This document shows, piece after piece, positions 10,399 to 22,400 of a stretch of DNA of 64,000 nt. The position numbers and the translations under genes were made by a program. The DNA is taken from assembly GCF_019703515.2 (NCBI RefSeq), contig NC_059379.1, positions 26,564,880 through 26,628,879 on the forward strand, written 5' to 3'. The notes beneath the pieces were generated by a model. That model did not search any database. It saw only the letters and a list, made by a program, of their open reading frames with translations, and was not told where the DNA came from. This stretch comes from Myxocyprinus asiaticus. Its lineage: Eukaryota; Chordata; Actinopteri; Cypriniformes; Catostomidae. Positions within the stretch are counted from its first letter, which is position 1. Each line of letters opens with the position of its first letter.

Positions 10399-11214
10399 TG
10401 GAACAAGCTATCCATCCACATAATTTCGGCCACTGGGGGGGCAGTGATTCAAATTCCATTAAGCACAAACCGATTTCAGCAGCAAAGCTTTCGACCTACT
10501 GTTGCCGAATTCAGTGTAATCAATCTGTTTGTTCGTCTGGAGCAAATAATACTATTACCATCCACAAAAAGCAGGTAGTAAATGGGATTTTTTTGACTGT
10601 AATTGTGCCATTACTTGATTATTGCATAATCACTTCATTGAGACAGCGTTTGCAAATAAACAGTGCTATCAGTGAACACAATTCTTTCTCAGCGATTTAC
10701 CCACTCAGACTTTCAGTGCTTTTATCCATCAGACTGCTGTCATATGGCGACGTCCTGCTTAACTGCAGTGTTGAATAGGTATTAGGTGTCTCTAAGGGAC
10801 AGTTTGACTGACATAAGTTGAGCTGTGACAAGGGTTGCCCCGTCTGCTGATTTGAAACAAACTGGCTGTATTATTCCAGGTGCAGATGATTTGGGCTGAA
10901 CCAGAGGCGTAGTCTCTGCTCCCCCCTCCTCACCCTCCACAGGGTGTCTGCTCCTACGCTCTCTGCCCCTCAGAGCAAACACAACTCAAACCAATGCCAT
11001 ACTCATTCCACACAGCCCCTGACATGACCTCCCTTCCACCTGATACCTGATACCTTTCTGATCTGTTCAGGATTAGGAGTGCTTGCTACACAGCCATATT
11101 ACCATATCAGACCAGATGGCTGTCATCAATCACAATTAATTCATTTTCATTGTGAGGTCAAGACTTTAATACAGTGTTACATGTCATATCCCACTCAAAT
11201 GACTGCGTATAGAA
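10399..11214. other. Unassigned sequence
   Basis: No supported gene. The frame at 10326-10778 (plus, 150 codons) is low-complexity and lacks domain signals. An isolated gggggg run occurs near 10435. Confidence 0.4.
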
Positions 11215-11690
11215 GGCAGTGTTGGGGAGGATATTTAGAAAATGTATCTTGCCAAGTAATGTAGATAAATAGAGTCAAGCTGGACTTTTGCAAACATAGC
11301 TACTAATACTAATACACTAAGCTACTATACTAGCAAAAAGTAGATAACTATATAGAAGCAATTTAAGGGCAAAATATCATTATATATAGCCATCTATTTC
11401 TAACTATATCTGATCATCTAATTTAAAATCAGAGTCGTATGTTTTTCCATGGATTTTCGAAATAATGAACAAACATTCTCAAAGTAAGCAGCATTTAACT
11501 GACAAAATATTTTGCTATAAAAAAAAAAAACACAAAACAGTATGACAAAAAAGCACTGATGCAAGTGTTTTGTCACACTACACTGCTACTTGATAGAAAA
11601 AATAGCTTGTTCCTTAAAAAGCTACACTATTTTGAAGACTGAGGAACTACTGTGACTACTGAAAAAGCTGAAAAAGTTAATAGCAACTGT
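11215..11690. repeat. hAT-like repeat related to the 333-447 piece
   Basis: Begins cagtgttggggaggat and carries tgtcacactacactgctac near 11570. A similar block occurs near 54770 (gtgacactacaccgctac). No transposase frame. Confidence 0.4.
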
Positions 11691-11975
11691 GCTTTTTTAC
11701 CTTGCACTACTTTTGCCTTATGCTTTAAAGGAGATTTTGAAGATTGACGTTAGCCTCTAATGGTTTCCAGGTACATTTAGGTACTTTTAAAAATGTAAGT
11801 GCCGCAAATACCTCATCAGTCAAAAAGTCCTAGATAAGCTAATGGGTGACATTCAGTGTGCTGGGTCTTGCTTATCTGAAAATCCTTTGGAAAAAGATCT
11901 AAACTAAACTTGTGTGTTTAGGGGATGCTGGGCTGAAAAAGAGCTTAAAGTCCATTAAAACACTTAGGACGTTCA

Positions 11976-12301
11976 TTAAAAGGATAGTAACCCAAAAATT
12001 TAAATTATGTCATAATTTCTTCACCCTTATGTTGTTCCAAACCCCAAAAGTCTTTTTTTACCCCCTCAGTGGAACACAAAAGAGATGTTAGGCAAACTTT
12101 AGCCTTATTTAGCATTCACTTTCATTGTATGAAAAAAAAAAAAAAAGATGTAGTGAAAATTATTGGTGACTGAGGCTAACTGAATATTCTGCCTAACAAT
12201 TGTTATATCTCATGGTAGAAGGAAAGTCATACGGGTTTAGGACAACTAGGGTGATTAAATGATGACAGAATGTTCATTTTTGGGTGAACTATCCCTTTAA
12301 G
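11976..12301. mobile_element. Short inverted-repeat element, 'agttcacccaaaaat' family
   Basis: Left end ttaaaaggatagtaacccaa, right end ttgggtgaactatcccttta, about 325 bp, no ORF. Other members in the window lie at about 17296, 20165 (split by DIRS C), 33326, 34508 and 50941. It sits immediately 3' of myosin exon 7. Confidence 0.7.
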
Positions 12302-12326
12302 TTTGTGCTAGCGTTCTTTGTTGTAC

Positions 12327-12383
12327 CTTGGACCGTAGGCCTCTCTCAGCCTCCAGTTCTTCCTCCAGTTCCTCAATACGGAC
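12327..12383 (-). CDS. Myosin rod exon 7 (last exon seen)
   Basis: Acceptor cccacag|GTCCG, donor TCCAAG|gtacaa, 19 codons in phase 0. It corresponds to the start of the sarcomeric segment that opens with ARIEELEEE. In remembered muscle myosin genes this is a much larger exon, so either an extra intron follows or the exon has been cut short. Confidence 0.75.
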
Positions 12384-13429
12384 CTGTGGGATTAAAAAAA
12401 AACTGGTTAACATTACTCTTGGCCTTTACAGAACTCACATACAATCATAGTACATGCTTGGTATACTGTAGTATATAGTACACAGCTTAGCAATTACTCA
12501 TGAAATTATTACATGAACTTATTAAGAATTATTGATGCATGACATGCTTCCATTTTAGTAAACATTCTGCTAACATTCTGTTATCTCTGCATAATTTTTT
12601 CAAATCAGAAAAGAAATTACAGAAATTATTTTTGCAATTCTGTTTGGTGATGCTTGTGGCGCATTACACACTTCAGCTTTAACGATGGAAAGGCTGTAGC
12701 TTTTATCATGTTATCAAGAGGATTTTCATGCTCATTTTATTATGTATTTGTGATAATGCTGATTAGCTAGGCAGAAGAAAAAACATTTCTGGCAAATGGA
12801 CACAGTGGATAAAATGCAACAAAATAAACCAAATGTTTTTTTTTTTGTTTGTTTGTTTTTTTGCATTGCATTGCATTGCATTGCATTCATCTTTATGCAG
12901 AAAAAAAAAATCCTTTCTTTCTGCAGTAAATAAGTCAAAATCTAAGATAAGGTCTCCAATCAGGGTGGCGGTATAATCATACAGTGTGCAACCACAGAGG
13001 AAGACTGAACAGCCAACCAGATGGGACATGCTGGAATTCTTGTGAAAATATCACAAAGCAAATATTCAGGGTCGTCTTTAAAATACTTTTTCGTGTACAA
13101 ACAACAAAAACTAAGTGCTCCAATATACTCCAATTTGTCACCATCTAGTTTTTAAAATTATAATATTACAAATAACAAGGGGGAAACAAACAAACAAATA
13201 AAATTCACTATTTAAGATGTAAATTTTAGTAATGACGTTCCTATTGACATAAATTTAAGACTACAAGTGCAAGCACCATCATAAATGTCTAGTGGCACAA
13301 TTTTGAGATATCTTCATGTCTGCGGCAGGAAGTTTGTCTGAGCTGTATAGCTGGAGGACATCCCATAACATACATGCTGACAACCTGAGATCAAACTAAT
13401 TCAGCACCACACACACACACACACACACA

Positions 13430-13489
<60 letters not shown>

Positions 13490-16400
13490 TTCAACACAAA
13501 CCCAAAGGCCTAAATGACTCACTCCTACTTCAAAATAGCTGAATTGTAAAACAAAGTACAGTTCATGACATTGATATTTTGATATTTTGCGCAAGCAAGG
13601 ACAAGCAGAAATTTGAGCGATACAAAGCACAACACATCCAACAAGAAGGTGCAAAACCACAAACCATGAAAAATGAAAGAAAGCCAGTGAAGAAGAATAC
13701 TCACATGCCAGCGAAGGACTTCAGCAGAGAGCACAGCCATGACCAAGCAGCAGTCACACCGAGTCAAACTGGCACACACACACACAAACACAAGCTCACC
13801 TCGGCAGGCTGCAAGAAAATCCACACCCCCTTTACACTAACTGAGCAAATCTCCAAACTCTCTCTACACACACACGCACACATCTCAGTGGGTTAAATCC
13901 ATAAACTTCTATTGTTTTTATACAAAGCTATAATTACTGTAAATGATCTCTAAACCACACCCTAACACTTTCACTAAAAGAAAACCTTAGCAGCTTTGTT
14001 TATGAATCGCTTTTTTAATTTTAGATGTCCTCAATTGTCTGCAAAAGGGCAATATGTCAGATTTAGCTCACTTTTGGACACACACACACACACACACACA
14101 CACATCTTTCATCAACAGGTGCTTGGAAGATTGATTGTAGGCAATTGTGCTCACATATCATTATATACAAAATACATTATCCTGCCATGGTGTAATCATT
14201 AGCTGTTAAGTTATTCCCAACTGTCGAATTTGTATAATTACACAATCTTATACCTTTACTCTTTAGCAATTTCTCTGATGCCTTAACCATCATAGATGAC
14301 TATAAATTGATAGCATGTGTGAGACGGCCTGCTGTGTCCAAGAGATACTCAACAGCAGGTTGCTACACACCCCACACTGCTCATGGACCAACACACAAAC
14401 CATCAGATTTCAAACATCTGACAGAGGGAAAGCTCAGTCTGAGTCAGCATCCAAATCGAAAGAATTGGTATGGACCTCATCGGGCCATTAGAATGGGCAG
14501 AACGCGGGCACCGCTTTGTGTTGGTTCTGGTGGACTATGCAATGCCATATCTGGAAGCAGTGCCTCTGCGCAGCATTTTAGTGCAAATTGTTGCGGAGGC
14601 ACTCTTCAGAATCATCTCCCAAGTGGGGATTCTGAAAGAAATCCTCACTGATCAGGGCACTACATTTATGTCACGTACACTACGCGAACTGTATGAATTA
14701 TTGGGTATTAAATCAATTCGGACCAGCGTTTACCATCCCCAAATGGACGGCTTGGTCGGCTTCCCTCATCTCTGCAAGGTTGAGCTACAAGTGGTGCTCC
14801 TGGACCACCATAGTGGACATAGTGCCCGAGAGCCCGCACCGTGACCTTCATCGGCTGCAGAGTGAAATCGGTCGCCAAGCGCAGCTCCTGCATCAATCCC
14901 GTGTCAGGACTACCCTCGTGCAGCTCTTTCAGAGCCTTGGCCTGGTGGACCTGCAGGATGGCCATGGCATGCAAGGCGGAGGCAGCCTGTCCAGCAGCAC
15001 TGTAAGCCTTGGCTGTCAAAGACGACGTGAACTTATAGGTCCTGGATGGGAGCCTAGGATGATTCTGCCAGGTGGCGGCATTTTACGGGCATAGGTGCAC
15101 CGCAATCGCCTGTTCCACCCGAGGAACCTCCATGTATTCAGATAGAAGACAAAGGCAGGCCTAACACAGTCGTAAAACTAACTCAGGCCCCCATATCAAG
15201 TCATAAATCTTACTGATAAAAACCGCACCAAAATCAAACAAAGGAAGTCCTAAACAGACTACAAATCCCATGAAGCCTTGCTCACTAAAGGATCGAACTT
15301 TCAACTCCTATTGGATGAGGCACATGACAGAATGCACCTCAATCATGACATCATCAGGAGTAGAAATACCTCTGAAATGCTTCCAGGATTTGCTTCCAGC
15401 AACTTTGCTCGCCGTGCGTAGACGCAGCTCATCGCTGCTCTCAGGTGCAGCCTTGTGGCACAAGGAAGTAACATACGACTTGAAACTGTGGCCATACAAT
15501 CTCCATCTCGCTTGACGAGTTGAGATTAGTCTGTGTTCCATGGATCCGAAGGAGACCGCCGAGCAATCCGCATCTTCATCCGTTTGCCTGCAGAAGTGAA
15601 GAGAGAAAAGATTTCTCTTCCATCTTCAATCAAGTCGACGTTGCTAATTTCTCCGCCAGCCCGCCGAGAATCAGCAGCCATACTACCCGCTGACAGAGCG
15701 AGGAAACGGCCTCCCATCATCACCCGAGCCTCGAGGAACCGAGTCTGAGTTAAAGGACGGATGAACACACATTCTGCATCCTCATGCGATTCAAGTAAGA
15801 GGTTTACGTCTGGGCAGAGATAGAATATTATAGTGTGTTATTCTTGTGTATCAAGGTTATTGCTTGTACAGTTTACGGACCGCCATGTCCGCTCATTATT
15901 AATACTCAGGGTATTAATTATCACGAATTTGATTTGCTGTATTGTAGTCCAACCACATTTGGACTGTTGTGCATTTCCGCCATCGCAGGTGAGACCGGCA
16001 AACTGAGTTTATCCATTAAAGAATCAAAGACCGTGGGACAGTTTACGAGCCGTCCACCGCGTCTCTGAGTGATAAACTAACAGCTGCTTTCTCTCCCACG
16101 ATCGCGAAATCGGCTTTGGGGCCGTCACTTAATTCTCTCTCTCTCTCTCGTACTAACCACACACACACACACCCACATGCAACCCCTCAAAAACATTCTG
16201 GCACACATTTTTGGCTAGTAGATAGCTTCGTGATAAAGCTCAGCTTTGTCCCTAAGCTACCATTGACTGGTTTCTCTCCGCCCACATTCGCGGCCATATT
16301 CCCTGGCCGGAAGTCTCGCATGACATACTCTCCACGAGAGTCACGTCCGCCATTTTGTGTGCGTCCCTCCTTACACACACACACACACACTCTCACACAC

Positions 16401-19400
16401 ACACCTTATGTGTTATAGGATTATTTTAGTTTCCATATCTAATCATATCACTGTTTAGTTTGTAGTTGTAAGTCGGAAGTTTATTGACTGCATTGTATTA
16501 ATTATTAATTGATATTACTGCATAAATAAACTTTGTTATATTACAAAGAGAAGTGTTTTGGTTTGTTTTGCATACACCTGTGTCATGCTGACGGGATGTC
16601 AGTGCTCGGATTCAAGCCTCCATTCATTGTTTTTTCCCGAAAATCGATATTCTTCGGATGTTGATTTTCCTAAGAAAACAATCTAATATTGAGACTGTTA
16701 TACTATCTGGTTATTAGTCCCTGATTTCAGGGTGGTGCCCCGTCAAAATGAATCCTTATTAATATTATATTGATTTTTGGTAATTGATAATTATCTTTGA
16801 TGATTGTTGAATTTGAATGATCAATAAGCTAGTGTTAATTTTAATTAATGCTTCATCGATGTTAAAAATTAATGATTATCTTTGATAATTGTTGATTTAA
16901 AGGATTAGAAAAAGCTAACATTGATTCTCATCAATGTTCTATTGATTTTAATAATTAATAATTATCTTTAATAATTATTAATTATTGCTGATAACCAAAC
17001 CTGCATTTTGCACTACATAATGCACTACATTTACTGGAGCCCCATATGAGGTTTTAATGAGTTACATTCAATTAATCAATTTAAATATTAATTAATAACT
17101 AAAGAAATAATTATTAATTATTTCTGATAGTAACACTGATCTAAACAACCAGTAAAGCCCTACACATCAATATTATATACTGTAAACCAAATGTGTACAG
17201 TAAATCAATATGTTCATACTTTGTGTTTAATTGACTCACAATAAGATGACTAGTCTCTTGTATTGCAGGTGAAATTTGCCCATCTGTAATAATCTCATTA
17301 AAGGAATAGTCCACCTCAAAACGACAATTCTGTCACAATTTACACAATCTTATGTCATTCAAAACCTGTTTGACTTTCTTTCTTATGTGGAACACAAATA
17401 TGATGTTTTATACTACAGGTCTGTTGAAAGATTGATTCTGATTGGTTGACGGACGTTCTAAGGTGTGCAATTATTTTCCAGTAAACGCATGGCTATGATG
17501 TAGTTCCAGGTCTTGAGCGCATAACGGTTCCATATCACTTCGCCAAATTACTTCATTTATTTCAAAGAGTGGTGCAGGCTACCACAGCAAAATAACCAAT
17601 TAAAACAAAGATACTGGTTGAGTACATCGGATAAGAATGACAAACAATGTCTATAATATCCTAAATTTATTTAAATTTCAATTGAAAAGCGTCCTTGGGC
17701 TCCCTCTCTTTCTCTCTCTTTCGCTCTCGTCTCTGCACAGAAAAAAAAATCAAATCAAATCAAATCAAATCCCTTTATTGTCACTCAACCATATACACAA
17801 GTGCAACAGTGGGTGAAAGTCTTGGGTGCGGTTCCAAGCAACATAGCAGTATGACAATTACAATAAACATCTGATTTACACATAACACAGTTTACACATC
17901 TTGTAACTCAACACAATATACAATATACACCTAATAATATACAATATACAGTATACACAAAATAAGAAGACTGAAATAAATAACCCAGTGTTAAGGGCTC
18001 TTCAGCAGGCATTGTAATTAATAGAGCCATAAAAAAAAAGCAAGCTTTGTGTGATACAGTGAATGCCCTGGCTGAAAATGAAAACATGTCCACCCTCACC
18101 AACACACAGATCGTCTTTCAACATTATTATAGTAGGCAAGCCCTAGACAAAGACTGTCTGTGTTCTCTAAACAAGCTTTAAGATTATGCAGTGGAGTCTG
18201 CAGAGAACCCCTGTGTCAGAGGGGTACTATAGATGGTCAGCCCAGAAAATCGTTCTCTGTCTCTTGTCTTGTCCATCTCATGTAGTCTTTTTTTGTTGCG
18301 GAAGGCTCAGTAAAAGATAAGAGAGAGGAACATGAATAACCATGACTCAGTTCAACATGGTTCAAAAGAACTGATACTGAATTAATCTTCATGGTTTGAG
18401 GAATCAACAAAATGTCTAAAATCTGGCAAGAGTTACTCTACTTAATTTGCACATCAGCATGGCATTAAAAACAGTTTACAGCTCTTGTGCATATTGACAC
18501 CAAAGTCCCTGTCAAGGTGCACTCAGTATTTTTTTTGCTAATCGCTAAACTTTTATACAGAAATAAATAGTAATTGTAGTATTTTGTAGTAATTGTATAT
18601 GTATTTAAAAAAATATGTTTAAAATTATGTACACACATGAGATGAAGACTCAGTCTTAGAGAAAAAGTTGCTTTATTTTATACTGTATGGTGCTGGGGCA
18701 TCGGCACCAGAACCAGTTTGAAGTGGGGGGCTGCAAACTGGGCTGATTGTGATGTCATCACAACAACATTCCACAATCAGACATGGCCCATTTATACCAG
18801 ACCAGCTTCCAAGATTGTCAAAATCACAGTGACTGACTAGTTATTTATCTACATAAATATTAGTCAAAAACTGTCTCCTTACATAGTTCGAATGTTGACA
18901 TAATCTAACTAAAGAGATTCAAATCTGCTTCCACGCCACTGGCACAGAGAGAGACTGGCAAAACACTTGTCATTATATTCACAGTTCAGATGTTCAGATG
19001 TTTTATGTGTCTGTTAAATAGTTTGGTAGTCATTTATTGTTTGTGTCTGCACTCAACAACGTTACGCAAACACAATATGCCCTATGTTTTATACAGATTT
19101 TAAACCAGCATATTGCAATCGACATTGTGTGACTTGAAGAGGAGTTATTTCCTCATCCCCAATAATAGGATAGAAAGCAATATTTGTTCTTTATCCTACT
19201 TTGTCTAATGCTGCTGTCTTTATGACTGATCTGCAATATCAATCTTGTCTTACTGTGAATTAAGACAAATTTCCCTCTTGAAAGAAGAATAACATGAAAC
19301 CAACATAAAATGTTAAACCCTGTTATTTTACTTGGTGAGGTTAATAAAATTGTGTAATTAGTATATGGTCATTCTATGACTATCACGTAAATCACATCCC

Positions 19401-22400
19401 GTAAACTATAACTACTTACATAAATATCAGGACTTTTGTATACCGGAACATCTCCTTATGGTTCAACACGTGTCTACAAACAACATAGAATGATAGTGAC
19501 AGCAAGCCAACGCGCCCTCATCCTCTTTCATTTATATATTTATTATTATTATTATTATTCATGTTCCGGGGCTTTTTCCTTTCATGGTCCGGGGCTTTTT
19601 TTTTTTTTTATTATTCATGGTCCGTGGCTTGGGTAGGTTAGCGGTAGACCTGTAGATTTTTTCACTTTTCTTAGTGCAAAGGGCAAAATGGCACGTTCAC
19701 CTATTCACCTATTTAAATGAAATACATCTGTGCAGGTTTTGGGGACTATTTGGGTGTGTTATTCATTTACATTTAAAAGTAATTGGAGGTTATAGTTAGG
19801 TTTCAATTTCTGTTTAATGTTAATTATGATGTTTTATGTTATGACATGGGTTTATTTTTTAGTAACCCTGGGTGAGATTAGTGTTTCTTTGAAGTTAGGT
19901 GAGATTCTGCTGTGACCAATCAGCAGACTTGTTATTACAGCCTATCTTTACTAAGAACATAATTGCTGCATTTGAAACTGGGTTCTGCAACAGTATGTAC
20001 TGTATTTGGTAGAGAATGTGCTAATTTGCTGACTAAAGTTCATTCTTTTAGGTATGCGTGCGAGTAGTATGAATAGATGTTGAACATACTTCATCACATA
20101 TATAACATAAATCATATTTCACAATCGTGAAAATGATCTGCTCTGGCTTCGTAAATCAAGCTCAATTTAAAGGGATAGTTCACCCAAAAATTAAAATTCT
20201 CTCATCATTTACTCACCCTCATGCCATCCCAGATGTGTATGACTTTCTTTCCCTATCTGTCACTCACTCGACGTTGTGTCGATGTAGTGACACTAGGGGT
20301 CACTCTTGGGAGCCCGAGACACCTCTGGTCTTTGATAAAAGACCAATGAAAATTGGCGAGTGCTATTTGCATGCCACTCCCCCAGACATACGGGTATAAA
20401 AGTAGCTGGTATGTAACCACTCATTCAGATTTTCTCTTCGGAGCCGAACGGTCATGCTCATTGAGCTGAATATCACTGTTCATTCACCTCTGCTGGATCT
20501 GACGGCGCATTTCAGCGGCTTCTCCCCCCTCTGCACTGGTGCACTGCAGAGAATGCCCCTGGGCGCTTCGGCAGAAAAACTAGAGAGTATATTTTCTGAA
20601 AGAGCATTTTTCCCCTCTAAAAGAGTATATATTTCTCTAAAAGAGCGCACACACGGAACATCTTTTTAAAGACGCGTCTTTTTAAAGATGCCTTTCCGAT
20701 TATGTGTTATTTCTGGTTGCGGTCGTTATCTCTCAACTTCGGATGGTCATGATCGCTGTCTTTCGTGTCTGAGCGCGACCCACACGGAAGCAGCGTTTGT
20801 GAATGGTTCATGTTCTCACTGCGAGAACATGACCATGGCAACGTTGCGGTTCTTACGAAAGCAAGCCACCCCAGCGGCTCCCCGCCTCGGTCCTTCTACC
20901 TACGGTATGAGGCCAGCGCGGCTAGCACTGGGGGCGATTTGGGGACCCCAATGGGATCGTCTCCGCCGGGTATCCCCCCGCGGACCTCCCATCTGCCCCA
21001 ATCGGGCTTCCGGATGAGTTCGCCGGCTCGTCTCATGGCGAGTCTGGCTTCTTGTTCGGAGCTCGCGAAGATGATGAGCTCTTGAGCACAGCATCGGAGA
21101 GCGGTCTTGTCCAGTTGGACGCAGAAGCCTCAGCTGGGCTTCCCCCTTCGGGGACGATCGCCCAGTCACAGGCCGATGCCGAAATGACGGACATAATTTC
21201 CAGGGCGGCCGCGAGCATCGGGTTAGAGTGGAACCCTCAGCTCTCCCCTGAACCCTCACGGCTTGATGATTGGTTTCTGGGCTCGTGGCGCCGCTCAAAG
21301 CAGCCGCGCCCCGCTCCAGTGCCATTCTTCCCGGAAGTGCATGAGGAGCTGACGAAGTTGTGGGAGGCACCTTTCACTGCCCGGCTCCGACTCCGCAGTT
21401 CCCCTGCTCTCACTACCCTCGATGGCAGGGCGGCCAAGGGCTATACGGCGATTCCCCCAGTGGATAAGGTGCTCACGGTGCACATATGCCAGCAGAGCGC
21501 CGCCACCTGGCGTGGACGCCCTAAGCTCCCGTCCAAGCCCTGTAGGTTCACGTCGTCCCTGACGGCTAAAACCTACAGTGCTGCTGGACAAGCCACCTCT
21601 GCCCTGCACGCCATGGCTCTCCTGCAGGTCCACCAAGCCAAGGCGCTGAAAGAACTGCACGAGGGTAGTTCCGCCCCAGACTTGATGCAGGAACTGCGCT
21701 CGGCAACCAACCTCGCCCTCCGGGTGACAAAGGTCACGGCGCGGTCTCTCGGGCGGACGATGGCCACACTAGTGGTCCAGGAGCGCCACTTTTGGCTCAA
21801 CCTGGTCAAGATGGGCGAGGCCGACAAGACACGGTTCCTTGCTGCCGTCATTTCCCAGGCGGGCCTATTCGGCGACACCGTCAAGGACTTTGCCAAGCAG
21901 TTCTCGACGGTGAAGCAGCAGACGGAGGCAATCCGGCACATCTGCTCGTCGCCAAGGGCGTCCCCCTGTGGTGACTGCACCGGCTCCGCCACAGCCCACC
22001 CCTTCGGCCCGGCCCCGGCGTGGAGCCCACTGCAGGAAGCCGATGCCACCCATCTCACAGCTGGCGCCGAAGAACCCACGGAGGTCCTCGAAGCGCCCCT
22101 GAGATGGGCAACCCAGGGAACCCACTCACGTGGAGCTGGTAGGAAGACCACTCCATCCCCCAGTGGAGGGCCGGGTGGAAAATCTTTTCTTGCCTTTTTG
22201 TTTGATTTCGCCACATGCCCAAGTGGCTGTGGTACCCAACAGTTCAGCAAAAGAGCGGCTTCCTTCCTCCCTGGGTCATATACCCGGTGTGTACGGTCGT
22301 CACCACGACTACCGTCCACGGGCTTTTTCTTGCAGGATTGGTGCTACAGCGGTGCCCTTTCCATCCCTGAGCGACAAGCTGTGGCACACAGCCGCCCCCG

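Noticed and set aside
13391..13660. Minus-strand frame with Cys-Val repeats
   Set aside because: It is a translation of the CA/GA microsatellite. The frames at 16187 and 57623 are the same artefact.
15533..15748. 71-codon frame in the LTR-like repeat as a host gene
   Set aside because: It recurs in the second copy only as part of the repeat, and the alternative ATG frame is stopped in both.
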